Assembly: GCA_964438205.1 (NCBI GenBank)
Contig: CAYTJQ010000007.1
Span: forward strand, 23,191-87,190
Origin: Pseudohaliea sp964438205
GTDB lineage: Bacteria; Pseudomonadota; Gammaproteobacteria; Pseudomonadales; Halieaceae
Direction of reading: 5' to 3'
Length of the DNA stretch: 64,000 nucleotides
In this document: positions 7,397 through 15,194 of the stretch, one piece after another
How positions within the stretch are numbered: the first letter of the stretch is position 1
Layout: every line of letters starts with the position of its first letter
The notes under the pieces: generated by a model
Databases searched by the model: none
What the model was told of the DNA's origin: nothing
Seen by the model: the letters and a program-made list of their open reading frames with translations, nothing else
Translations under genes and position numbers: made by a program

Positions 7397-9382
7397 ATGG
7401 GGCGCGCCGGCGACGACAGCACGGGGAAGAACGGACGGGAAACGAAGCGCCGGGGCGTGCGGGCGTCCCGGACCCGGCTGGAGCACGCCCTCGCCAACAG
7501 CGACCTCGAGAAAAAGACGCAGATCGCCCTCGCCAACCGGATCGCCGACCTGGAGGAACTGGAGCAGGCGCCGCGGGACCTGGTCAGCCGCATCTTCCGC
7601 GAACAGCGCGTGGATGCGCGCAGCATCGAGCGGGTCGCCGGGGCGCTGGGTGTCCCGGCAGAAACGCTCTACCAGGCGGTCGACGACGACCCGGCGTCAG
7701 CACCGGACGGGGATCCGCCACGGCCGCGCCCCCGCCGCCTCCTCGTGCCCGTCGTCCTGGGGCTGCTCGCGGTCGCCGCCGGGGTGCTCATCTTCCGGGA
7801 GCTGCCCGTCGTTTCCGAGGCCCGCTGCAGCCTGGGCGAATGGCTGCAGACATCCGCGACGCAGGAGGACCGGCTGGGCGTAGTGATCGCGGGCTTCCCG
7901 GGTGATCGGGACGACGTCGCGGGTGCCCTGCTCTCACGTTCCCTGCGCAGTGATCCGGCGCTGGCACCCTACCTCACCGTGTTCCGCAGCTGCCGGCGCT
8001 TCGACCCGGACGGCGTGGGTGCCATCGAGGAACGGGAACAGGCGATCCGCGCGCGCGCCCGCCGGATCCTCCAGCGCCGGGACGCCGAGGCATTGCTCTG
8101 GGGCAGTGTCCGCGACGGCAAGGCGCGGGTGCGCATCGTCAGCAACCGCTCGGGCCTGGCCAGCGCGACCGTCGGTGTCTCCGGCAAGCCGATACGGGTG
8201 GAAGAGGCGCGGGTGGAAGTCCCCGTGCCCCTGGACCGGCCCGAGGCGGCGCTGGCCGACCTGAAGGCGATGATGCTGGCCCTCATGGCGCCGGAAAGCC
8301 AACGGCGCCGGCAGCTGCAGGCCGAGGCGTCCCGCGCCTTCGCCGTATCGCTGGACTGGATCCGCGCCTCCGCGGTGTCGCTGCGCAATCTGCGCCGCCG
8401 CATCGACCCCTCGCTGGACCCGCGTCGCTTCGCCATGGTCGCCAACCAGCTCTGCTACGAGGAGCGCCTGCTCGGCGACGTGGACGACGACGTCGAGCGT
8501 TACCGGGCCGCGGAGCGCGCCTGCACCGATGCGGTGGAAGCGCGCCCGAAAGCCCTGTTTCCCCTCGACTGGGCCGTGGCCCGCATAAATCGGGCCTCGG
8601 CACGCATCCGCCTGCACCGCTTTGCCGGCGACCGGGCCGGCGCCCTCGAACTCCTCGGCGCCGCCCGCGAGGACCTGGAAGCCGGCGGCGACCTCCTTGA
8701 CCGGCAGCTGACGCCCCAGCTCTGGGCCCTGTCCCGGCGCAATCTCGCCGTCCTGTTCGAACGCCTGGGCGAGCTCGGTGCCGAGGGCCGGCCCGGCGAC
8801 TTCTTCGAGCGCTCCATCGAAGCGTCCGCAGCCGCCCTGGAGGTGCTCAACCCGGAGGTCCAGCCCGTCGACTGGGCGATCACCCAGCAGAATTACTGCC
8901 TCGCGCTCTACCAGCACGGTATCCGCCTCGGCAGTGCGGGCCGCGACAAGGTGCTCGAGGCGCGGCGCCGTTGCACGCTGGCGCTGGATAAGCTGCCCCG
9001 TAGCGGCGCGCCGCTGTCCTGGGCAATGGTCCAGAACAACCTCGCGGTCACTGAGGCGATCCTCGGCGACCTGGAGCACAGCGTCGACCGCCTCCGGGCG
9101 GCGCGGTCCGCCTTCAACGCCGCGCAGGCGGTCTACAGCCGGGACCGGCTTCCCGCGAAATGGGCCGAGGTCGAGATAAACCTGGCGGAACTCGCCTGCA
9201 ACATCCACCGGCTGGGCGGTGACGAGCGGGAGCTGGACGTCGCCATGGAGCACGGCGAGCGCGCGCTCGAGGTCCTGATCGACAGGGGTATCGAGCACTA
9301 CCGACGCTATACCCAGGCCCTGCTCGGCCGGATTGCCGCCTGCCGGGCCGCCGCCCCCCTGGACTGTCGCTGCAGCGCCTGA
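7397..9382 (+). CDS. HTH-like domain, one membrane helix and a helical-repeat periplasmic region; function unknown
   Basis: The 661-residue protein begins with a basic segment and an HTH-like helical domain (about 36-93) in which KKTQIALANRIADLEE and RSIERVAGALGVPAETLY resemble two Xre-type helix sets. A single membrane helix follows at about 115-134 (LLVPVVLGLLAVAAGVLIF), then about 525 residues predicted outside the cytoplasm. Residues about 140-270 include a beta/alpha domain with IAGFPGDRDDVAGALLSRSL. From about 285 to the end the sequence is helical with TPR-like spacing, repeating phrases such as PLDWAVARINRA, PVDWAITQQNYC and PLSWAMVQNNLA. No enzymatic motif is seen. The topology (cytoplasmic HTH, outer repeat domain) resembles a membrane-tethered regulator or scaffold. 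It is divergent from the exported coiled-coil gene. Confidence 0.65.
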   Translation: MGRAGDDSTGKNGRETKRRGVRASRTRLEHALANSDLEKKTQIALANRIADLEELEQAPRDLVSRIFREQRVDARSIERVAGALGVPAETLYQAVDDDPASAPDGDPPRPRPRRLLVPVVLGLLAVAAGVLIFRELPVVSEARCSLGEWLQTSATQEDRLGVVIAGFPGDRDDVAGALLSRSLRSDPALAPYLTVFRSCRRFDPDGVGAIEEREQAIRARARRILQRRDAEALLWGSVRDGKARVRIVSNRSGLASATVGVSGKPIRVEEARVEVPVPLDRPEAALADLKAMMLALMAPESQRRRQLQAEASRAFAVSLDWIRASAVSLRNLRRRIDPSLDPRRFAMVANQLCYEERLLGDVDDDVERYRAAERACTDAVEARPKALFPLDWAVARINRASARIRLHRFAGDRAGALELLGAAREDLEAGGDLLDRQLTPQLWALSRRNLAVLFERLGELGAEGRPGDFFERSIEASAAALEVLNPEVQPVDWAITQQNYCLALYQHGIRLGSAGRDKVLEARRRCTLALDKLPRSGAPLSWAMVQNNLAVTEAILGDLEHSVDRLRAARSAFNAAQAVYSRDRLPAKWAEVEINLAELACNIHRLGGDERELDVAMEHGERALEVLIDRGIEHYRRYTQALLGRIAACRAAAPLDCRCSA

Positions 9383-9461
9383 ACAGGAGCCTCCCCGTAA
9401 GCCGCAGCGACCGGAGCAGGAGCCCGGCTTTCCCGTCCCACCGGCGCCCGCCCGCAGAAAG

Positions 9462-9491
9462 CTGGCACCTTCGCGGGCGCGCCCCTAGACT
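9462..9491 (+). promoter_or_regulatory. Promoter of the PhyH-like gene, probably leaderless
   Basis: CTGGCA (9462-9467, 4/6 of the -35 consensus) and TAGACT (9486-9491) are separated by 18 bp. The start codon is at 9498, only 6 bases after the -10, and no Shine-Dalgarno lies between. This is the same -10 to ATG geometry as at 3658-3670. Confidence 0.45.
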
Positions 9492-9497
9492 GGCGCC

Positions 9498-10418
9498 ATG
9501 GATACGGCGATCGCCCCCGACAGCCTGCCCGACGCGGCCGCCAGCCGGGCGCGGCTGGATGCGCGCATCCTCGCTGCCCGCGCCTTCCCGCCGCCGCCGG
9601 AGCCGGCACCGAGCCCCGCGCGGGTGACCGCGACGAGCGTCCCAGAGGTGCCGGCCGCTGCGCTGACCGGGCCGCTGCTCCGCGAGGCCATCGCCGACAG
9701 CGGTGCGCTGCTGGTGCGCGGCCTGCTGCCCGGGGCCCACCATGCGCCGCTGCGCGCGGCCATCGACGCGGTGCTTTCCGCCGGCGGAAAGCAGGGCACC
9801 CCCTGGTTCGACCCACCGCCGGCGCTGCTCGAGGTCATGCCCGCGCGGGAGCTCGCCACCTCGAGGGCCTTCCACCGCAGCTCAGGGTCCGCCATGTGTG
9901 CCGAGGCGCCCGCCATCGCAGAGCACCTGCTCGCCCTCTACGAGAGCCTGGGACTGGATGTCCTCGCGTCACAGTGCCTGGATGACCGGCCCTGCCTGTC
10001 GGTGAAGAAATGGGTGCTGCGCCGCAGCCACCTGGAGGTGGAGGAAGCCGGCTGGCACCAGGACGGCGCCTTCATGGGCGCGGGAATCCAGAGCATCAAC
10101 CTCTGGCTGCCCCTGACCGACTGCGGCGCCGACACGGGCGCGCCGGGCCTCGACATCGTACCCGCGCGCATCGACGACCTGCTGCGCGACGGCGAGGGCA
10201 CCTTCGACTGGAGCGTCAGCCCGGCTTTCGTGAAACGGGAACTCCCGCCCTGGCAAAGCCCCCGCTTTGCCGCCGGTGACGCCCTGTTCTTCGACCACTT
10301 CTTCCTGCATCGCACGCAGTACCGGGCTCACTTCAGCCGCCCGCGCTACGCGGTCGAGACCTGGTTCTTCGCCGAGAGCCGGGCGCCGGCCAACCAGGTG
10401 CCGCTCAGCTGGCGCTGA
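9498..10418 (+). CDS. Phytanoyl-CoA dioxygenase (PhyH) family Fe(II)/2-oxoglutarate oxygenase
   Basis: The 306-residue protein carries the PhyH double-stranded beta-helix signature. The iron ligands are H187 and D189 in GWHQDGAFMG and a distal His in FFDHFFLHRTQ (H271 most likely), with an Arg in SRPRYAVETWF placed to bind 2-oxoglutarate. It should hydroxylate an unknown small substrate; members act on lipids, osmolytes such as ectoine, and secondary metabolites. No biosynthetic genes that would name the substrate are adjacent. The gene converges on selD and overlaps its 3' end by 14 bp. The lack of a ribosome site and the close -10 point to a leaderless transcript. Confidence 0.85.
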   Translation: MDTAIAPDSLPDAAASRARLDARILAARAFPPPPEPAPSPARVTATSVPEVPAAALTGPLLREAIADSGALLVRGLLPGAHHAPLRAAIDAVLSAGGKQGTPWFDPPPALLEVMPARELATSRAFHRSSGSAMCAEAPAIAEHLLALYESLGLDVLASQCLDDRPCLSVKKWVLRRSHLEVEEAGWHQDGAFMGAGIQSINLWLPLTDCGADTGAPGLDIVPARIDDLLRDGEGTFDWSVSPAFVKRELPPWQSPRFAAGDALFFDHFFLHRTQYRAHFSRPRYAVETWFFAESRAPANQVPLSWR

Positions 10419-12570
10419 GCAGCCGGATCGCCCCCGGCTCCGCCGCCACGCATTCCCCGATCACCGCCGCTTCAAGGCCCGCGGCCTCCAGCACACGCCG
10501 TGCATCGGGTACCCCCGCGGGCGGCAGGGCCAGGAGCAGGCCGCCGGCGGTCTGCGGGTCGAACAGGAGCTGCTGCCGCACCGGGTCCCCCGTGCCCAGC
10601 ACCCGGGCACCCCAGGCGGCGAGATTGGCCGGGGCCGCCGTGCTGCGCAGCCCGGCGGCGATCGCGGCCTCGGCGCCGGGCAGCACGGGCAGCGCGGCGA
10701 GGTCCAGGGTCGCGCCCAGTTCGTCGCCGAGCATCTCGCAGAGGTGGCCGGCGAGGCCGAAGCCGGTGACGTCCGTGGCCGCACGAGCGCCGCCGGCAAG
10801 GGCGGCGTCCAGGGCAGCGGCCTGGCTCGCGCCCATGCGCGCCAGGGCGCGATCGATATCCCGCCCGTCGGCGGCGAGCTGCATGTGCGCCGCGAACAGC
10901 ACGCCGACGCCGAGGGGGCGGGTGAGCAGAAGCACATCGCCCGCCCGGGCGCCGCGCTTGCGCAGCACTTCACCGGCTGCCGCCTCGCCGGTCACCGCAA
11001 ACCCCAGCTGCCACTCCGGCCCCTGCAGGCTGTGACCGCCGAGGAGCACGCAGTCCGCCTCTGCAAGGGCCGTCAGCGCGCCGGCGAGGACCTGGCGGAG
11101 GTCCCGCGCCTGCACGCTGGCCGCCGCAAAGGGCAGGGTGATGGCGGCGAGGGCCGCCCGCGGCCGGGCGCCGCTCGCGTACAGGTCGTTGAGGGCGTGC
11201 TGGGCGGCAATCCTGCCCATGAGCCAGGGGTCGTCGACCAGGCCGCGCAGCGTATCCAGGCTCTGCAGCAGGGTGCCGTTCACGGCGGGCAGCGCCGCGG
11301 CGTCCTCCGCGGCGCCGCCGCCGGGCAGGCAGTGGGCCGGGAAATCCCCGCGCAGGGCCGCCAGCGCCTCGGCGAGCGGGTCGCCGCCGACCTTGGCGCC
11401 GCAGCCGCCGCAGGGCGCCTGGGCCGGGGTGGCGCCGCGGTCAGCGGCCTGCATCCGCGGCAGCTCGCTGAAGCGGCGCATGAAGGAGCGATCGATATGG
11501 TCCTTCCAGCGCCAGACCCAGGCCCCGGTGGCGCTGAAGGGGCCGCGGTCCGCCGTGGCGCGCTGTTCGCCCAGGGACAGGAGCGAGAGGAAACGCTGCT
11601 GCGGCCGGTGCTCGCGCAGGGTGCCGCCGGTGAGACTGGCGCGCAGGTTGTGGGCAAGGGCCGGCCCCTGGCGCACCGCGTACACGCCCGCCTTGGGCCG
11701 CGGATGCTCAACCTGGGTGGCGATGTCACCGGCGCCGAAGACCCGCTCGTCATCCACGCTGCGCAGCGTGTCGTCGACGGCGAGGAACCCGCGCTCGTCC
11801 ACGGCGAGCCCGCTGGCCTTTATCCAGGGCGCGGCCGCCGCCGCCGTGCACCAGTAGAGGCTGTCGAAGGGTTCGCGGCGGCCATCCTCGAGGCTGAGTT
11901 CGCCCGCATGGACCTCCGCCACCCGCGCGCCTTCCTCGAGGGTGACGCCGAGGCGGCCGATCGCATCCCGCGCCGCGGCCCGGGCCGAGCGGTGATAGCC
12001 GGGGAGCAATTCGCCGCCGCAGTAGAGCAACAGGGACGCCCCGCTGCCGGCCAGGGCATGGGCCATGGCCAGCGCCAGCTCGAGCCCGCCCGCACCGCCG
12101 CCGACGACGGCGATGCGCTGGCCGCGGTGGGTCGCCAGCCCGGCCTGCCAGCGCTGCCAGAATTCCGCCACGGGCTTGACCGGTACCGCGTGCTCGCGGG
12201 CGCCGGGCACGACGTCCAGGGTAGGCTGGGAGCCGATATCCAGGCTGAGGAGGTCGTAGCCCAGGGGCGGCCGTTCGGCGAAGTGCAGTTCCTGCCGCGC
12301 CGGGTCGAGGGCCGTGACCGTGTCGCGCAGGAAGCGCACCCCGGCCCACTGGCAGAGGCGGGCGAGGTCGATATGCGTGTCCTCGAAGCGGTAGTGCCCG
12401 GCGACGAGCCCCGGGAGCATCCCGGAGTAGGGTGTGTGGCTGGCCGGGGAGACCAGGGTCAGGCGCGCCCCGGGGACCGGGTCCATGGCCAGCATGCGCA
12501 GCACCAGCGCATGGGCGTGGCCGCCGCCCACGAGGACGAGGTCACGGGTGATTTCCGTCGGCGTCAGCAA
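10405..12570 (-). CDS. selD: Selenide, water dikinase fused to an N-terminal NADH dehydrogenase-like flavoprotein domain
   Basis: The 721-residue protein has two parts. Residues about 1-345 form a pyridine-nucleotide-disulfide oxidoreductase-like domain with an FAD-binding GGGHAH (15-20), a second dinucleotide site GGGAGG (157-162) and the FAD-closing VFGAGDIA (277-284). Residues about 385-720 are SelD, with CGGCGAKV (Cys387, Cys390), GG and substrate-loop motifs (ATDVTGFGLAGH) and the PQTAGGLL ending. SelD makes selenophosphate from selenide and ATP. The fused oxidoreductase may supply or reduce the selenium substrate; such fusions are known in other bacteria, but the domain's role is unsettled. 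The catalytic position is Cys, not selenocysteine. It follows mnmH by 20 bp in the same operon. Confidence 0.92.
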   Translation of the reverse strand: MLTPTEITRDLVLVGGGHAHALVLRMLAMDPVPGARLTLVSPASHTPYSGMLPGLVAGHYRFEDTHIDLARLCQWAGVRFLRDTVTALDPARQELHFAERPPLGYDLLSLDIGSQPTLDVVPGAREHAVPVKPVAEFWQRWQAGLATHRGQRIAVVGGGAGGLELALAMAHALAGSGASLLLYCGGELLPGYHRSARAAARDAIGRLGVTLEEGARVAEVHAGELSLEDGRREPFDSLYWCTAAAAAPWIKASGLAVDERGFLAVDDTLRSVDDERVFGAGDIATQVEHPRPKAGVYAVRQGPALAHNLRASLTGGTLREHRPQQRFLSLLSLGEQRATADRGPFSATGAWVWRWKDHIDRSFMRRFSELPRMQAADRGATPAQAPCGGCGAKVGGDPLAEALAALRGDFPAHCLPGGGAAEDAAALPAVNGTLLQSLDTLRGLVDDPWLMGRIAAQHALNDLYASGARPRAALAAITLPFAAASVQARDLRQVLAGALTALAEADCVLLGGHSLQGPEWQLGFAVTGEAAAGEVLRKRGARAGDVLLLTRPLGVGVLFAAHMQLAADGRDIDRALARMGASQAAALDAALAGGARAATDVTGFGLAGHLCEMLGDELGATLDLAALPVLPGAEAAIAAGLRSTAAPANLAAWGARVLGTGDPVRQQLLFDPQTAGGLLLALPPAGVPDARRVLEAAGLEAAVIGECVAAEPGAIRLLSAS

Positions 12571-12590
12571 GCTCTGGTTCCTCTTCGCTG

Positions 12591-13697
12591 TTAGTCGCGC
12601 GTCTCTTCCTGCGTCGCGGCCCAGGCCGCGAGCTCCTCCCGCCGCCCGCGGGCGAGCACCGGGCCGTCGCGCTGCGCGGCCTGGTAGTCGTACATGGGAT
12701 CGTAATACTCGTGGAGCAGGCGGGCGATCCAGGCCCGGTGCCCATCCACCCCCTCACCCCGCGCCTGGGCCGCAAAGGCGTCGTCCATCAGCGCACTGAC
12801 AGCCTGGTAACGCTCCCCGCCGAGGCGCCTTCGGGCGCGGGCAAGGTCACCCTGGAGCCGGTCCCGGTGCCGTGCCGGTCCGTCATCGCCAGCGGCCGCG
12901 CGGAAGCGCTCGCCGAGGTCGATCACGTAGTCCTCGAGCACGACCTCCACACGGTCGGCAAGGGGGTGGTCCAGCTCGATGCGCGGGGCCGCAGCCATGC
13001 GCTCGCGCAGTTCAGGGGGGAGGTAGAGGCGGCCGATGTTGCGGCCCTCGTCCTCGATATAGACCGTCCGTCGCGCGCCCTGCGCATGGCGCAGCAGGGC
13101 GATGGCCAGCGCATTCTCGAAATCGATCTGTGTCGGCTGCGGCTCGAGCAGCCGGCCGAAGGTGGAGCCGCGGTGCCGCGCCAGCCCCTCGAGGTCCACG
13201 CTGCGCGGCAGCCGGGGCAGGAGACGGGTCTTGCCGCTGCCGGTGCGGCCGGAGACCAGCACGATATCCAGGCCGGCGATGCTTCCCGGAAGACTGTCGA
13301 TAAGGAAGCGCCGCAGCGCCTTGTAACCCCCGGTGACCCGCGGGTAGGCAATGCCCGCCCAGGCCAGCCAGCGCTGCACGATCTGTGAGCGCAGCCCGCC
13401 GCGGAAACAATAAAGATAGCCGTCCGGGTGCGCCCGGGCAAATTCCGCCCACGCCGCGAGGCGCCGCTCGCGCACTTCCCCGGCCACCAGTTCGTGGCCG
13501 AGGGCGATGGCCGCCGCCTGGCCGCGCTGCTTGTAGCAGGTGCCGACGGCCGCCCGCTCGTCGTCGGTCATGAGCGGCAGGTTGCGGGCGCCGGGGAAGG
13601 CGCCGCGCTCGAACTCTGCCGGCGCCCGGGTGTCCAGCAGCGGCACGTCCGCCAGGAACAGGGCCCGGTAGTCGTCCGTGTCCGCGCGGGCGCCCAA
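12591..13697 (-). CDS. mnmH: tRNA 2-selenouridine synthase
   Basis: The 368-residue protein starts with a rhodanese domain (about 10-125) whose catalytic Cys97 lies in YCFRGGLRSQ, matching the position reported for E. coli SelU/YbbB. It continues with a P-loop domain (GRTGSGKT, 150-157). MnmH replaces sulfur by selenium in the wobble 2-thiouridine of tRNA (Lys, Glu, Gln) through a geranylated intermediate, using selenophosphate made by SelD. The gene lies 6 bp after rdgC and 20 bp before selD, so donor and user of selenophosphate are coexpressed. No selA or selB is in the window, so whether the organism also makes selenoproteins cannot be judged here. Confidence 0.94.
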   Translation of the reverse strand: MGARADTDDYRALFLADVPLLDTRAPAEFERGAFPGARNLPLMTDDERAAVGTCYKQRGQAAAIALGHELVAGEVRERRLAAWAEFARAHPDGYLYCFRGGLRSQIVQRWLAWAGIAYPRVTGGYKALRRFLIDSLPGSIAGLDIVLVSGRTGSGKTRLLPRLPRSVDLEGLARHRGSTFGRLLEPQPTQIDFENALAIALLRHAQGARRTVYIEDEGRNIGRLYLPPELRERMAAAPRIELDHPLADRVEVVLEDYVIDLGERFRAAAGDDGPARHRDRLQGDLARARRRLGGERYQAVSALMDDAFAAQARGEGVDGHRAWIARLLHEYYDPMYDYQAAQRDGPVLARGRREELAAWAATQEETRD

Positions 13698-13703
13698 GGA
13701 CGG

Positions 13704-14609
13704 CTACTCCGCGAGCCCGCCAAAGGCGGCAAGCACCGCCTCGAACAGCTCCACGACCGCTTCGGCCATGAGGACGAAGTCCGCGTCCAGGCGGGCGAGG
13801 GCATCCTCCGGCGGCAGGTCCTCGTTCTCCTTGAGCAGCGCCTCGGCAAACTTCAACCGCCGCAGGCACAGGTCGTCGCCGAGCACGAAGGCCACGCGCT
13901 CGTCGTGGCGCAGGGCCAGCCGGGAGACCTGTCTTCCTGCGTGCAGGTGACTGTCCACTTCCTCGCTGAACAGGTCAAGACCGCGGCAGCGCACCACGCC
14001 GCCGTCCTCGCCGGGTTCGCGCAGCTCGCATTCCCCGGCCGCGTCGAAGCCCGCCGGCAGATCGCGGTCGAGCAACCACCGGGTCATGCAGGCCTGCGGC
14101 GAGTGCTGCACGTCGGGCAGCAGCACCGGGAAGGTGCCGATGCTGTCGCGCAGCAGGTTGAGGAGTTCCTCGGCCCGCGTCGCGCTCGCCGCATCGACGT
14201 AGATCCAGCCGCCGGCCGGATCGATGAAGGCGTACAGGAACGTGTTGCGGGTGAACGCCCGGGGCAGGCAATCCTGGACGATCTCGTCCTTCAGGCCCAG
14301 GCGTTCCTTACGGTACACCTTGCGCCCTTCTTTTTCCTCGATGGCCGCCACGCGCTCGGCCAGCGCTTCGCGAACGACCGTGCCCGGCAGCAGCCGCTCT
14401 TCCCGCCGCAGGCGCAGCAGGAGGCGGCCGCCGGCGGCATGCACGAGCGGCCCGTCCTCGACGCCGAGCGGCGACGACCAGCCCAGGGACAGCGGCTGGC
14501 TCGGGGCACAGGCACGAAAGGTCTTGCTGGCCAGCTGCTCCTCGAGCTGCTCGGCAGTGAGGCTGAAGGGCTGGGTCAGGCGGTAGGCGCGCAGGTTGCG
14601 AAACCACAT
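13704..14609 (-). CDS. rdgC: Recombination-associated protein RdgC
   Basis: The 301-residue product matches RdgC in length and features: MWFRNLRAYRL at the start, SLGWSSPLG near residue 48, YRKERLGLKDEIVQDCLPRAF in the middle and FAEALLKEN towards the end. RdgC is a ring-shaped, sequence-nonspecific DNA-binding protein that limits RecA activity and is found in beta- and gammaproteobacteria. The frame is open 81 bases further upstream, but the ATG at 14609 gives the conserved N-terminus. A TACAAT (-10-like, minus strand, 14643-14638) lies 29 bases before the start. It heads the rdgC-mnmH-selD operon; the functional link to selenium genes is not obvious. Confidence 0.94.
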   Translation of the reverse strand: MWFRNLRAYRLTQPFSLTAEQLEEQLASKTFRACAPSQPLSLGWSSPLGVEDGPLVHAAGGRLLLRLRREERLLPGTVVREALAERVAAIEEKEGRKVYRKERLGLKDEIVQDCLPRAFTRNTFLYAFIDPAGGWIYVDAASATRAEELLNLLRDSIGTFPVLLPDVQHSPQACMTRWLLDRDLPAGFDAAGECELREPGEDGGVVRCRGLDLFSEEVDSHLHAGRQVSRLALRHDERVAFVLGDDLCLRRLKFAEALLKENEDLPPEDALARLDADFVLMAEAVVELFEAVLAAFGGLAE

Positions 14610-14723
14610 GGGCGGTACATCTCCGGCAAAGCGCGGCATTGTACCCGAGGGCAGGCCGCGCTTGCCCCCCCGCCGGCAGCTTCCTACCATGCAGCATCAA
14701 GCCTGCACAACGGGAGCAACGCC

Positions 14724-15164
14724 GTGAAATACCTGCATACCATGGTCCGGGTCCGCGACCTCGACCAGAGCCTGGACTTCTACTGCAACAAGCTGGGCCT
14801 CGCGGAAGTGCATCGCATGGAGAGCGAGCAGGGGCGCTTCACGCTGGTTTACCTGGCGGCGCCCGGGGACGTGGAGGCGGCGAAGGCGGGGCAGAGCCCG
14901 CTGCTGGAGCTCACCTGGAACTGGGACCCGGAAGCCTACTCGGGCGGGCGCAACTTCGGCCACCTCGCCTACCGGGTAGAGGACATCTACGCGCTCTGCG
15001 AAGCGCTGCAGGCGGCGGGGGTGACCATCAACCGCCCGCCGCGGGACGGGCACATGGCGTTCGTGCGCTCGCCGGACGGCATCTCCATCGAGCTGCTGCA
15101 GGCCGGTGGCGCGCTGGAACCGAAAGAGCCCTGGGCCTCCATGGAAAACACCGGTACCTGGTAG
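14724..15164 (+). CDS. Lactoylglutathione lyase-like VOC protein (glyoxalase I family)
   Basis: The 146-residue protein has the two beta-alpha-beta-beta-beta modules of the vicinal oxygen chelate fold: KYLHTMVRVRDLDQSLDFY (metal His6), LLELTWNW (metal Glu), FGHLAYRVEDI (metal His) and GISIELLQ (metal Glu). These four ligands and the length match glyoxalase I, which isomerises the methylglyoxal-glutathione hemithioacetal. The GTG at 14724 is chosen because GGGAG lies 7 bases before it and conserved sequence starts directly. The stop codon shares its last base with a GC hairpin. Confidence 0.85.
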   Translation: MKYLHTMVRVRDLDQSLDFYCNKLGLAEVHRMESEQGRFTLVYLAAPGDVEAAKAGQSPLLELTWNWDPEAYSGGRNFGHLAYRVEDIYALCEALQAAGVTINRPPRDGHMAFVRSPDGISIELLQAGGALEPKEPWASMENTGTW

Positions 15165-15180
15165 CGCCGCAGCGCGGCGC
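15164..15180 (+). terminator. GC hairpin starting in the glyoxalase stop codon
   Basis: GCGCCGC (15164-15170), loop AGC, GCGGCGC (15174-15180) form a perfect 7 bp stem. The first G is the last base of the TAG stop. No U-tract follows. It could end transcription of the glyoxalase gene or fold in front of the next start codon 9 bases on. Confidence 0.35.
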
Positions 15181-15194
15181 GCACGATCGTGCGC
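15179..15194. promoter_or_regulatory. Perfect 16 bp palindrome containing a start codon
   Basis: GCGCACGATCGTGCGC is its own reverse complement and includes the GTG start (15189-15191) of the phosphatase-kinase gene. It may be a regulator binding site or an RNA fold that hides the start. No Shine-Dalgarno is visible upstream of this GTG. Confidence 0.4.

Noticed and set aside
10267..12594. Long open frame (775 codons) on the plus strand opposite selD
   Set aside because: It is Gly/Ala/Arg-rich low-complexity sequence with no family features and mirrors the high-GC codon pattern of selD on the other strand, which is clearly the real gene.
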